64,000 bases of DNA from Cryptomeria japonica (Eukaryota; Streptophyta; Pinopsida; Cupressales; Cupressaceae): the NCBI RefSeq assembly GCF_030272615.1, contig NC_081407.1, positions 264,933,074 through 264,997,073 on the forward strand, written 5' to 3'. A program made the position numbers and the translations under genes. The notes beneath the pieces were generated by a model that did no database searches, was not told the origin of the DNA, and saw only the letters and a list, made by a program, of their open reading frames with translations. Below are positions 23,403 through 35,174 of the stretch, one piece after another. Position 1 is the first letter of the stretch. The number at the start of each line of letters is the position of its first letter.

Positions 23403-23460
23403 ACTTGATTGAAAAAAGTGGTGTATGTCAAACCAAGAGGTAGAATAAAAAGCCAGCAAC

Positions 23461-24470
23461 ATGCCACCTAAGGCAATGAGTCAAGAGGCCATTAAGAACT
23501 TGGTCCAAGACATGCTTAATGAAGCCCAGGAATAAGACTCCAAGAAAGGTAAGGGTAAGACCACATATTGGCGTGATGAAACTGATGACGAAGATGTAAA
23601 TGTGATAGGAGTGGTAACTGAAAAGGAGTTGGAGAAAGATTGGCAAATCTTCCTAGATGCCCTTAAATCACTCAACAAAGATAGCCTAGATGGTTTACCA
23701 GTTTATAGTGGAAGCCTGAATGGAGAAGAGCTATTAGATTGGATAGAAGCTTTGAACAATCATTTTGAATACAAGGAGGTTGCAGAAGAAAAGAGGGTCA
23801 ATCTGGATAAGACAAATTTGAAAGGATCGGCTCTAGTGTGGTGGAACATGATGCAAGAAGAAAGGGAACAAACCGGGAGAAAGAAGATCAACTCTTGGGA
23901 GAGAATGAAGATTAGAATCAAAACTCAATTCCTACCTCTAGATTATGAGGTGCAGATACACAAGAAGTTGATGAGTTTGAAGCAAAGAGAAATGGATGTG
24001 AATGCCTACACAAAGGAGTTCAACAAACTAACTCTAAGAGCAAGGAAACAAGAGGAAGAAGGTAGAAAGATACCTAAATGGCCTAAGACAAAACATTCAA
24101 GATGAAATCAGTATGTTGGCACCTGAGACAGTCCATAAGTGTTTCCAGTTGTCTTTGAGGGTAGAGGACAAGATCAAGAGGAAAAGTGAGTTCAATCAAA
24201 GAGGCAACTTTGGAAGGGGTCATAACTCTAGAAAGAATGAGGAAGGCAATCAAACTGAAAATAGTGGGGATAACTTTAGCAAGAATGGTCAGTTTAGAGG
24301 CAACTCTAGAGGAAGAAACAACTTTAGAGGCAGATTTGGCACACAAGGAAGAGGAACCACAGTCTTCACTGGTAAATGCTTTCATTGTCATCAAGTGGGC
24401 CACATAATGAACTGGTGTCCTAAAAAGACTTCAAGTTCTTATGTAGGTGAAAGGAGAACTCAGTTGGTGT
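23461..24470 (+). pseudogene. Chromovirus D gag
   Basis: Start ATG 23461 (MPPKAMSQEAIKNL). An early stop lies near 23533, and the main open frame is 23602-24105 (167 aa). The capsid domain includes YSGSLNGEELLDWIEALNNH and ALVWWNMMQEE, then VNAYTKEFNKLTLRA. A frame change near 24100 leads to an RG-rich stretch (RGNSRGRNNFRGRFG) and one intact CCHC knuckle at 24377-24418 (CFHC-HQVG-H-IMNW-C). Confidence 0.87.
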
Positions 24471-24599
24471 AGGAGGAAGACAATCAAAGTGTTACCTCAC
24501 CAATCAGCAATGTTGGACCAGTTCTAGATGGAGAGAACCTGATGTTAAGGAGGACCTTGTTGAAGGTACCGTAGGACAAAGAACCTACTCAAAGAAAGA

Positions 24600-24974
24600 C
24601 ACTCATTAAAACCACTTGCAGATCATATGGTAAGATTTAGGGTCATAGTAGATTCAAGGTCTACTGAGAACATTGTAGCAGTTGAGATGGTAGACAAACT
24701 CCAGTTGAAAAGGTTGCCACACACCAATCCCTATAAGGTATCATGGTTGAGTAAAGGACAACATGTGTTAGTTGATGAGCAAGCTTGGATAGACTTTGAA
24801 ATTGGAGAGTATGAGGATAGAGTACCATGTGATATACTACCCATGGATGCATTCCATTTGTTGCTTAGACGCCCTTGGCAATATGATGTCAAAGTCATAC
24901 ATGATGGGGAGAAGAATTTGTATGTTATCACCAAGGAAGGGAGGAAGTTCCAAATGGATCCTTTAGTTGTTTAG
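24600..24974 (+). pseudogene. Chromovirus D protease
   Basis: FRVIVDSRSTENIVAVEMVD carries the active-site Asp, but the conserved Gly is Arg (DSR instead of DSG). The later text DAFHLLLRRPWQYDV matches the LLGRPW region with another Gly to Arg change. Confidence 0.82.
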
Positions 24975-25004
24975 GCAGAAGAAAGACATGTAGGTTCAAG
25001 TGTT

Positions 25005-26630
25005 ATGTTACTTAGTTGGAAAGAGTTCCTAAAAGAGTTGAAGCATGAAGGGAACCAAGGATGTGTCATCATAGTGAAACCAAAAGAAGAGGCAAAGACT
25101 GAACCCAAGCCGATAGTGCCTCAAGAAGTGGAAAACTTGTTGGACCGGTACAAAGACATTGTTGTAAATGAGATACTAGATGCTTTACCCCCATACAAAG
25201 ATGTGAACCTTCATATAGACCCCATACCTAGAGCTACCTTGCTAAACAAGGCTGCTTACAAAATGACACCTACTTAAAATGAAGAAATAGCAAGACAAGT
25301 GCAAGAATTGCTAGATAAGGGGTTGATAAAGAAGAGTTTAAGCCAATGTGTGGTACCTACTACTTTGGTACCTAAGAAAGATGGAAAATAGAGAATGTGC
25401 ACCAACTCAAGAGTCATCAACAAGATTACCATTAGATACTGGTTTCCAATTCCAAGAATTGAGGACCTAATGGACTACTTAGGAGGAGCTTGTTACTTTT
25501 CAAAGGTGGATTTGAAATTCGGTTATCATCAAATAAGGATCAGACCTGGAGATGAGTGGAAAAAATCTTTTAAGACCAATGAGGGGCTCTATGAATGGTT
25601 GGTGATTGCCTTTGGGCTCACAAATGCTCCTAGCACCTTCATGAGACTCGTGAATAAAGTGCTTGCATAATTTATTGGTAAATTTGTGATTGTTTATCTT
25701 GATGACATTCTGATTTTTAGCAGGTTAAAAGAGGAGCATATCAAACATTTGGATCAGGTCTTGAGGAAGCTACATCAAGCAAAGTTGATGATCAACTTAG
25801 ACAAGTGTGATTTCTTCAAAACTGAACTAGTATATCTTTGTTTTGTAGTTTCTCAAGGTTGTTTGAAAATGGATCCAACAAAGGTAGATGCATTAGTTAA
25901 TTGGCCTACTCCTAAGTCAATAGGAGATGTGAGAATTTTTCATGGATTAGCTTCATTCTATAGGAAGATTATTACAGGGTTTAGTCATGTATGTGCACCC
26001 ATATTGAATACCATCAAAGGAGGAATGAAATGTCAATTTAAGTGGACTAGTACAGCAGACAACGGGTTTGAGTTGTTGAAACAAAAATTAATAGAACTAC
26101 CTTATCTTAGGCTTCCTAATTTCAATTAGCTCTTTACTGTGGAGTGTGATGCTAGCAAGTTGGCAATAGGAGAAGTTTTGAGCCAAGAAGGTCATCCGGT
26201 AGCATTTTCCTTTGAGACGCTCAATGAGGCAAAGTAAAAGTATTCTACCTATGACCTAGAGTTGTATGCCATGGTACAAGCCCTTAAGAAATAGTGGAAT
26301 TACCTACTTCCCAAGGAATTCATAGTTTATACTGACAACCATGCACTTAGCTTCTTGAATGGATAGGAGAAGTTGCATCAAAGACACATCAAATGGGTTG
26401 AGCACTTGCAGGCTTATACCTTTTCCATCAAACACAAAAAAGGAGTCACCAATAAGGTAGCAGATGCCTTAAGTAGAAGAGTTCTTACCATCCAAGAAGT
26501 GCAGCTCCAAAGTGTGGGGTTAAATGAACTCAAAGATCTACACCAAGGTGACAAGGATTTTGGTGAAGCATATGATGTTTGCACCAAGTTTACGAATGTT
26601 TGTCATGTTGTAGGAAGGCCTTTTGTTTAA
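25005..26630 (+). pseudogene. Chromovirus D reverse transcriptase and RNase H
   Basis: RT runs from DALPPYKDVNLHIDPIPRAT (25180) through [35 protein letters not shown] and [12 protein letters not shown]. The intact YLDD box (25695-25706; VIVYLDDILIFSR) and the LASFYRKII end follow. RNase H gives VECDASKLAIGEVLSQEGHP, YDLELYAMVQALKK and YTDNHALSFLNG with the catalytic Asp and Glu visible, then VADALSRR. Stops lie near 25276, 25388, 25670, 26129, 26238, 26294 and 26366. Confidence 0.88.
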
Positions 26631-27980
26631 AGGACACTTACTTTACATACCTCAGTGCTCTATGAGAGACAATATCATTAAGGAGAAGTATCAAGGCAGC
26701 TTAGGAGGACATTTTGGTCTTGACAAGACCTTAGAGCAGGTTGGACGGTTTTATCATTAGCCTAAACTTTAGTCAGATGTTAGAAGGTTTGTGGAGAAAT
26801 GTCCCATATGTTAGAGAGCTAAGGGAACCTTTAACAATGTAGGTTTATATCAGCCATTGGCCATACCAACCAGACCATGGGAATGTTTAAGCATGGACTT
26901 TGTTCTTGGCTTGCCTAGGACACCAAGAGGGTATGACAGTGTTTTTGTCATAGTGGATAGATTCAGCAAGATGGCACACTTTGTGCCTTGAAAATGCACT
27001 AATGATGCCTCCTACATAGCAGGTTTATTTTTCAAGGAAGTTGTGAGGATACATGGCTTACCGGTTAGCATTATGAGCGACAGTCACACTAAGTTTGTAA
27101 GTCACTTTTGGCGAACCTTATGGAAGTAACTAGGCACAAAACTTTCCTTTTCATCAGCATACCATCCACAGTCAGATGGTCAAACTGAAGTAGTAAACAG
27201 ATCCTTAGGTAACTTGTTGATATGTCTCACCAAACAACATGGACAAGCTTGGGATTTGGTATTGGGTCAAGCCGACTATGCCTACAATTACTCAGTTAAT
27301 AGAAGCACAGCTCGAAGTCCCTTTGAGATTGTTTATGGATGTCATCCTAGGGGCATCTTTGAACTTAGAGACCTAAGTCCTATGGACCATAGAAGTGCAC
27401 AAGGGGAAAACTTTGTAGAAAATATTAAAGAGATACATGAGCAGGTCAAGAAGACATTGTAGTAGCACAATAAGAAGAACAAGGCACTATCAGAAAAGAA
27501 AAGAAGAGAAGTATACTATAAGGTTGGTGATCTAGTGTTGACCTACTTGAGGAAGGAGAGGCAACCCAAGGGACAACCTAGTAAGATATGCATGAAGAAG
27601 ATTGGACCTCTTAAAGTGATGCATAAATTTGGCAATAATGCATATGAGTTAGAGTTACCTCCAAACTTAGGAATATCCCCAATCTTCAATGTATGTGATT
27701 TGTATCCATACAAAGGGTCTCAGACAACTACAAATCAAGAAGAACCTAGTGCTTGCTATAGAAGATGTATACTGGTTACAAGATTTACCTCCAAGCCAAC
27801 TGGTCACATTGGAATGCATTTTGGATTCTAGGGTTGTGAAAAAGACTAGCAGAGGAGTCTATAGAGACTATCTGATCAAATGGGCAGGGCTACCAAATTC
27901 AGAAGCTACATGGATGTTAGAGAGAGACATCATACAACATGGTACCACTGCCCATGCTTTATCCACTCAAGAGGCTTGAG
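26631..27980 (+). pseudogene. Chromovirus D integrase and chromodomain
   Basis: The zinc finger is degraded (GGHFGLDKTLEQVGRFYH, CPIC-RAKG). The core has [33 protein letters not shown] and HPQSDGQTEVVNRSLGNL. After a GPY-like part (YKVGDLVLTYLRKERQ, then KIGPLKVMHKFGNNAYEL) a frame change near 27700 leads to the chromodomain. This reads LECILDSRVVKKTSRGVYRD, then LIKWAGLPNSEATWMLE (27815-27930). The stop is at 27978-27980, 20 bp before the 3' LTR. Confidence 0.88.
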
Positions 27981-28132
27981 TTCTTCTTACCCCCGGAGCA
28001 TGGTGCAAGAGCACTTGAGAAATTATGTTGTGTAGGTTCCAGGAGTTTGGAATCATGTGATCTTGTTTTGTAATAAGGTCATTGGGTTTGTGAATAAGTA
28101 CTTAGAAGTTTGTAAGGACCCTAGGAGTCACT

Positions 28133-29311
28133 TGTTACTACTTATCAAATTGCCATTAGTTTTATATCCAAAGTCATACTATATTTTGGTAGGTTAGTAT
28201 TACCGAATCATGCAGTCGGTACACACAAAGAAGTCAGTATGAACAGTCTAGTAAGTTACTGAAGAAAGTAGTCACAGAACACAATATTCACCGAGTTTTT
28301 TACTGAGTAAAGTTTCATGGCTACCGAGTGGTAAAGTTAACTCACCGAGTTGATATTCACTGAGTGAAATGTTTTACCAGATACATTGAACTTGGACATG
28401 CACATGAAAATGTGTTACAAGATCGAGGCACATCTAACCATTTTTGCATTGGAAATTGCATTAGGAGATTGTGTATGATTACAAGGCCAATCTAACCTAT
28501 GAGATATTTTGTTTAGTTATTCATTTGAAGAATCTTTTTGTAAGATTGAACCAATGAATTAGATCACCGTTGTAAGAGATCTATATATACAGCATGATTC
28601 TAGGGTTAGAATGATGAGATGACATGATGTGATATGAGATACAATGAGATAGCAGTGTGTATGCATGAAGGAAGACTGTTACAAAGACACAGAGAGGTCA
28701 CTGAGAAGGTTATCAGTGAACAGTCGAAGAACAAAGTAAACAGAAGGGTTTACCGAGTTTCATTATGGGTTACCGAGGTATGCTACAAGCTAGGTAATCT
28801 TATTCAGAGCACATAGAATCTGCTTTAGCATTTCAGATGTAAAGTTGCAAATATTTGTAAAGATTATATTGAAATATTTTGAAGTTGTAAGAGAAACCTT
28901 TAATAGGGTAAAAGACTCTAACCAAGTCTATAAATTGTAAATCCTTTAACCAGGTGCTACACTTATATAGTGTTGTAAAAATCCTTTAGTAAGGTAGATC
29001 TAACTGATCTTAATACTCCTAACAGGGTAAGCTATTAGAAATAGCTAAATGTAGCTCTAACCGAGCATTCTTTATTGTTGCAGTAGTGAAGTTGTGGGTG
29101 CCATCCCACCACAGTTTTTCTCTCTAACCAAGAGTTTCTGTGTGACCAAAATATATGTGTTATGGAGTGAATCATGTATGATTGTTATCTGTTGATTATA
29201 GTTTTATTTTATGTTTATGCATAACAGTAAGGTTATTATCAGAGAAAAGTTTTGGAGTACTGATTCACCCCTCACCTCTCAGTACATTAGCTTTCTATAT
29301 TGGGCCTAACA
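28133..29311 (+). mobile_element. Solo LTR (copia-like) in the D 3' LTR
   Basis: 1179 bp starting TGTTACTACT and ending GGCCTAACA, flanked by tcact (28128-28132) and tcacc (29312-29316). The intact D 5' LTR shows the empty site (tcactgattggcc near 21896). The end text ATTCACCCCTC..CTCTCAGTA is typical of copia-type LTR ends in this window. TATATATA lies at 28582-28589. No interior or second LTR remains, as expected after LTR-LTR recombination. Confidence 0.87.
28582..28589 (+). promoter_or_regulatory. TATA box in the solo LTR
   Basis: TATATATA about 450 bp into the LTR. Position only. Confidence 0.4.
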
Positions 29312-30804
29312 TCACCAATTGGCCAATGTTGGCATATGGGCTCTTAAGGGTGCCATGAAGAGTATTTGGTAGAATAATTTGATTTTGTGTTAGAATAGGA
29401 TGGTTGTTATTGTCTAGTAGTTTTTAAGGTCATTTGAACCTTTAGAAGTGATCTAGGTTTGATTAGGGCAAAAGTTGCTCAACTATATAAAAGTTGCAAA
29501 AAGTTGCAGAAGTTGCTCATAGCAACTTTGCAACTTTTGCATTTTCCAAACACCAACGGCTAGTTGGTTGTCTTTTTTAGTTAAAAGACACTTGTAACCA
29601 ACCCAAGGTCAATATAAGGCTTGGTACAACTGATGAGAATGTTGGTTGAAGAATTAAATTAAGGAGAGTAAGTTTTAGCCTTCAAATTTTGTGTTTTCAG
29701 CGAATTGCATTGAGTTTTCATTGGTATTGTACGGTATGTATGAACTTCCAAGCCTAGAACAAGATATGAATTGTTATAATAGGGACTTGTCTTCCATTTC
29801 ATGGTTATTTGAGGATTTGAAGTGTTATTGTTTGCAAGTTTTGGCTTTTTGGTTGCAGGGGGGTCCTAAAGACCTTGAAACAAGGGTTTTGAAGACTCTA
29901 TGGCTCAATCCTAGCATTCCATGGTGGAACCACATACTGAAAATTTGTGGAATGCTAGGAGGCTTTGTACATTATGTTTTCATTCTCTTTTTAAGACATG
30001 GAAGGTTGATCTCTAGTTTTGCCACAATACCCTAGGCTTTGTACGTCGAGTTGGCAAGCAATGGGGTACATGGACAACAAACCCTAGATGGGTAAATCTG
30101 TTGAATGGAATTAATACTAGGTTGTATTGGAAATCCTCATGGGTGTACAGACCTGAGACAATCATGATATTTCTTGGACCTTTGGATTGGTGAAGACATT
30201 TGAGCAAAACCCTAGTTTGTAGGCTTAAAAGGTGGAAAGTAGGCCTAAGATAGGGTTCAAAGGGTTGGAGACCAAAACCAGATCCAATTCTGAGATATTG
30301 TTAGAAACTCCCAAAAGGGTGTCTGAAAAACCAAAGAGTTCATAGGGGTGTTTATGATTTCTGGAAGTTAAGTGCAAAATACCTCGCTGATAGGGCTAAT
30401 TGGACTAGGTCTTCTAGTAGGCCTACAAAAGAAAATAGGTTCTTAACTTTGAAATTAGTAATCTCCAAAGACCTAGATGAAGCGATGGGGTTGGAAAATC
30501 AAAATCAAATCAGCTCTATGTGTGTTGGGAATGTGTGAATGACGATCCTATTTTGGAGGGGGTTGGCTCATGGTGAAGGTGTGAGTAGGTGTTGGGTTGG
30601 AGAGTCTCAATTAAGGAGTGTTTGACACTCACAAGTCTAGGGGTGATCACCTTAGTCATAAGACCTTGGGAAGGATAGTAAGGGTGGGACCTATAACCTT
30701 TGGAAGGTTGGGTTAGAGAGGAACCATAGGATGGTTCAAGAGACAACTTAGTGAGACACCCATAACTAGCAACCCCTGAAGGATTGAGCATCCTCTCTAC
30801 ATCA

Positions 30805-31880
30805 CCAACCTACAACATCAGACAATCCAAGTCATGCAAGCACTTCTCACTCATAGTGTGCATAGGAACTGAACATGCAAAAGATTTATATTGTATAGAG
30901 GTCAATCACTTCCAGGTTTCCACTCTTGTCCATTTTAGATACTCAAGCAACACCAACAACCTTGTTAAATACGACACCTATAGTAGCTATCCACAAACCT
31001 TTCACACCTAAAGACATTCCTATAAGATACAGTGACATAATTCTACCTAGTGATGTTGAGATAGATTCAAATGAATATGAATGGGATTCTTTACATGAAT
31101 TTGGTGAGGATTCTTTAGAAGATAAAAGAGTTGACGGATATCCATGGATTGAAACTTTTTGGGATCCAGTTGATGAGGATAATTGTAGGAGAGATGTATC
31201 ACCTCCCGAGCCTGATTACAAAGGGGACAGTACTGATGATGACCTTAATACCTCTGTCCTAACCATAACAGACACATCCTATAAACTCAACCTTATTGAT
31301 GAGGTACTACCAATAATCCAACCTGAACTCATTGACTGGGCCCAGCAGAATCCCTCGTGCCTTAACACATTCCAAAATGATGAGGTGATAATATACTTTC
31401 TCTAATTACGGGATAACATACCAAGTGAGGATCACAAGGTTGGGTATTCTATTGAACTCAACAATGTGACTTACTCTGGAGAGAATGCCAAACCTTTCAG
31501 TGGCAAAAATATTACAATCAAAACAAGATCTTCAAGTGAAAACCACATTGTGGCACTTTTGGATCCCAAAAAAATAAAAACAAAGGATGCATCCAAGGGT
31601 GAAAATCTCTCAGAGGTGCCTGAAGATGGAAGGTTTTACATTCTCCCCTTCAACACTAATCAAGAGTGATCATCCATTCTCATAGAGGAGACAAAGGAAG
31701 CCAATCTGGGAACACCAAAAAATCCACACATAATATATCTAGCAGAATCATTGACTCCAGCTGAAGATCTTGATTTTGAAAAGTTCTTTCAAAAGTGGAA
31801 AATAAACTTTGCTTGGTCATATGCAGACATGCACGGGCTGGATCTAAAAATAGTAATGCATCATTTGATAGTAGAAAAAG
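30805..31880 (+). pseudogene. Tat copy A, protease-RT linker part 2 and RT start
   Basis: The open frame 30926-31405 (159 aa, acidic: DVEIDSNEYEWDSLHEFGED) and later text lead to LAESLTPAEDLDFEKFFQ and INFAWSYADMHGLDLKIVMH. The latter is the line that precedes RT in Tat elements. It is cut at 31880 by element E and resumes at 49642-49647 with GAKLVKQKLKKMHP. Confidence 0.82.
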
Positions 31881-34457
31881 TGTTGAACATAAATGGACAC
31901 TAAGAGGGGGGCTGAATCAGTGTGTTTTAAAAACTTTAAAATAAATGTGTTGATACTGTGACTTTAAGGTAATTGAGAAACATACACACAAGAGCACATC
32001 CCATAACACAAGATTTATGAGGAAAACCCAATGTGCTAAAAACCTTGGTGAGAATAGCTATTGGAGTCTATTGCTCCAATCCAACCTCACAATGAATAAT
32101 AGTTACAATGAGTTTTAGGGTGCCAACCCAAGGAGAACCAACCCCTGATATTCTAAGCACCAACTCAAGGAGCACCAACCCCTAAATTTTAAACACCTAC
32201 CCCTGCTCTGAGCACCCACTCAAAGATTTACAATGAACAATAGATTCAAATACAAATTTGATACCTCACTACAAATGAATTTTTGTAGCACCTTACGGGT
32301 TTTCTTCTGTCTTTTCTTTCTCTCTCTGCTCTCTACACTTCATTTTGTTCCTCTTTTCTTCAATTATGCTTTCTATTTTTGCTAGTAACTCTCTCTACTC
32401 TTTCCTCTTTATCTCTTGTTGATCTAGGTTCTATATCTATCTTCTACTCTGATCAGTTCCCTCCTCTACCTTTTTGCCTTGACTTAGCACCTTACTACTT
32501 CTTGTTGTCTTGGCTTTCTACACTCTGATAACTGAACTTTTTTGCTCCTCTATCTCTATCTCTATTTAGATCTTTTTCTTCCTTCAGCACTCGACTATGG
32601 CATCTCGCTCACTTCACCCAGCAACAACAACAACTAGTGTATTTATTCCCCCTTTTTTTCACTCTGTCTCAATAGGCTCAACTACCTCAATCGAATCACA
32701 TTAACTTCCCTATATTAATAGCTCTGCATCAAGGAATGTTTTTTATTCCACTTGCAGTGATTCATTCTTGTCCTAGCATGGATCAGATTTGATTTTCCTT
32801 CTTGGATCGAGCACATGCATTAAATGACTCTTCTGTGTTTTCTTCTTTTTAGTCTTTGTAGAGTTCACCTTCTAGATTATGTTTCTATCTTTAGTAAACT
32901 TGATATGCCCAGTGAATCTGATTCAATCATCGTAGATCATCTCAAGCCCATCAAACACCTGCAAAAGATTCACAATTAATGTGTTCTTCATGCTCTTTTG
33001 AACTACCCTCCAAGGATCAACAACTACCTTATTAAATCATCCTTCATCTCTTTAAGAACTGACCAACACATCGAATTTCTTGGTTGTCAACTTGGTTGCC
33101 ATATGTCATCATATTTTGCATCCAAATCACCTAGTCGAACATTGGTCATCTACCCAATAGATCATCTTGAGCCCATCAAACACCTTCAAAAGATCTGTCA
33201 TTAATGTGTTCTTCATGCTCTTTCTACCTACCCTCCAAGGATTGACAACTACCTTATTAAATCATCCTTCATCTTTGTAAGAACTGACCAGCACATTAGA
33301 TCTCCTGGTGGTCCACTTGGTTACCACATGTCATCATATTCTGCATCCAAATCACCTGGTCGAACATCGGTCATCTGCCACATAGGTCTCTGCAACTATC
33401 ATGTCTATCAACCATTTCCATTTCTAAGTTGTTGCAAATAAATGACACGAAACAATAAAAGAACTTTAAACTCAGTCATAGATCTTTCTCCATGCTCACA
33501 AATTAGATAATCTGCAATGGTCAATCTGACATTGACCACCTCTGTGGCAAGTGACTCAGCTCTCGGCCAATAGGAATATTTTGCGTCGGTCATGCTTTTA
33601 CAACTCAACACAGCGGTCCCACCTTCGAACCCTGACCGCTTAACCGCCCGACAAGGACACATGGCAGCATCGTGTGATGCTACAAAGGTTAACTTCCCCA
33701 CATCTTCCATCATGGGATAATGAGAGTCATCAGATCTTAGAATTTATCTTCCCTATTGCGGCGACTGTCAACCTTAACAACATAACCATTGAGCGCCTTT
33801 TTATGCGATTAAGACATAGCCATCTGATTAACCCATGTGCAAAATTGTGTACCTTTAGTAGCTTGAGCTATAACCAATTTTCGATGCCTTAGGACTTAGG
33901 ACTTAATAAAAATTAACAGTTGAACTATAGTATGCAGGGGGGAAATCAATTGAAGCGCTAGACTTTAGGAAAATAACTCTGGCCGAACAAAATTATTAAC
34001 GCCTAGGAGAAAAATGACAAGGGGAACATGGACCCGCATGACGGCTGATGACCCTTGGAGTTAAGTGGAAAAAAGGTAACACAAAACATAAAAGGTTTAA
34101 GAGACTTAAGGGTTTTTGATAAAACGTATAGACCCTAAGCCCTAGATATGAGGGTAATGATAGAGAACAAAGACCCAAACAAATGATTAATAATAATGAA
34201 TGGATTTTCAATTTTTAGTCATGACACATATGTCAGAGATGCATTTTGTCTAACCCTGATCACTGTGCAGCCCTGATCATGTAGTTCTTTGTATCTTGTT
34301 GGATTGCTTACTTTGCAATCTGCAACCTTTGGCTTCACTCCGCATCTAGTTAACATCAATCTAAACTCTCCATTGGATGGTTGGAACTCTGCAACCTCTA
34401 TATCACTTATTGACATCATGGTATCTCATGTTGACATCAATGACAATAATGCCAACA
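31881..34457 (-). repeat. 3' LTR of copia E
   Basis: 2577 bp. It contains a 225-bp tandem duplication (32934-33158 and 33159-33383) that the other LTR carries once, which explains most of the length difference. A repeated GGAGCACCAACCCCT motif lies at 32115-32225. Confidence 0.88.
32934..33383. repeat. 225-bp tandem duplication in the E 3' LTR
   Basis: agatcatct-aagcccatcaaa begins at 32934 and again at 33159 (agatcatcttgagcccatc). The two units have diverged at many sites. In the 5' LTR only one unit is present (from about 48336). Confidence 0.85.
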
Positions 34458-34471
34458 ATCTCCCCCTTTGG
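34458..34471 (-). promoter_or_regulatory. Polypurine tract of copia E
   Basis: The minus strand reads CCAAAGGGGGAGAT directly before the 3' LTR, the standard copia plus-strand primer. Confidence 0.92.
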
Positions 34472-35174
34472 CATTGATATCAACACATAGGCATCACTTT
34501 AAGCATTTTCTCCCCTTTTGACAACAATGACAAAGGGACCTGCAACAGACTGTCATGTGATTTCTAATAGCAACATGAGTAAATTTTTATCACTCTCATC
34601 ACTTTGAATCATCTATTGTGGGCATCACTGGGGCCTTTTATTCCTTCCTTTGTAGATTTCCAGCCTGGATAATACTTGTCAAATGATGCTTTTTGTGGAT
34701 TCCACTAGATGAACCATTATTATAATATAAAAAGCAACATCAATACTGCTTACAAAAAATTTAGAACTCCCCTCGAGACAAACATGAGGTTCAAGGATAA
34801 GAAGGGTAAAGCATTAGACTCCCCCTAAACCTAAGACATCATGAAAATTGTTTAAGTGTTGAAAGAAGGTAGAAAAACACCCAATTTTTGTTTCGGATAT
34901 CCATAGCTTTCTTTTGGCAGTGGCTTAGTGAAAATATCAGCAACCTGCTCACTTGTGGGAATGTATTCAACTTTTACCTCCTCTGCAACCTTCTCCCTTA
35001 GAAAATGATACTTAGTTGCTATGTGTTATGTCCTTGAGTGCATAATAAGGTTCTTGGATATGTTGGTTGCACTTGAATTGTCACACATGATGGGAATAGG
35101 ATCCAAAAACTCTACCTAAATGTCCTTTAAGGTCTGTTTCATCCATAGAACTTGAGAACAGCATGTGGCAGCAA
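34472..35174 (-). other. 3' untranslated part of copia E
   Basis: The first part next to RNase H still reads as degraded RNase H tail. The rest has no gene. A second purine-rich tract on the minus strand lies near 34510. Confidence 0.6.

Larger units (their letters stand above)
21768..30804 (+). mobile_element. Chromovirus D (Ty3/gypsy)
   Basis: The LTRs are 21768-23386 (1619 bp) and 28001-30804, the latter 1620 bp once the 1179-bp solo LTR and its 5-bp duplication are removed. A perfect ccaac duplication flanks it (21763-21767 and 30805-30809). An iMet primer site lies at 23390-23402. Gag, PR, RT, RNase H, INT and chromodomain follow in order. It keeps the RT YLDD box but has many stops. 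Confidence 0.92.
28001..30804 (+). repeat. 3' LTR of chromovirus D (split)
   Basis: 28001-28132 and 29317-30804 together match the 5' LTR. The middle is a later solo LTR. It ends ..CTACATCA followed by ccaac. Confidence 0.9.

Noticed and set aside
23401-23533. A separate small gene before D gag
   Set aside because: It is the leader and N-terminus of gag with an early stop; no independent signal.
30784-31669. A possible host gene with acidic 159-aa frame
   Set aside because: The text continues directly into the Tat RT start (INFAWSYADMHG), so it is the Tat protease-RT linker.
33408-33713. 101-aa minus-strand frame in the E 3' LTR (and 48646-48924 in the 5' LTR)
   Set aside because: The frame occurs in both LTRs but lies wholly within LTR sequence and carries no domain; most likely chance.
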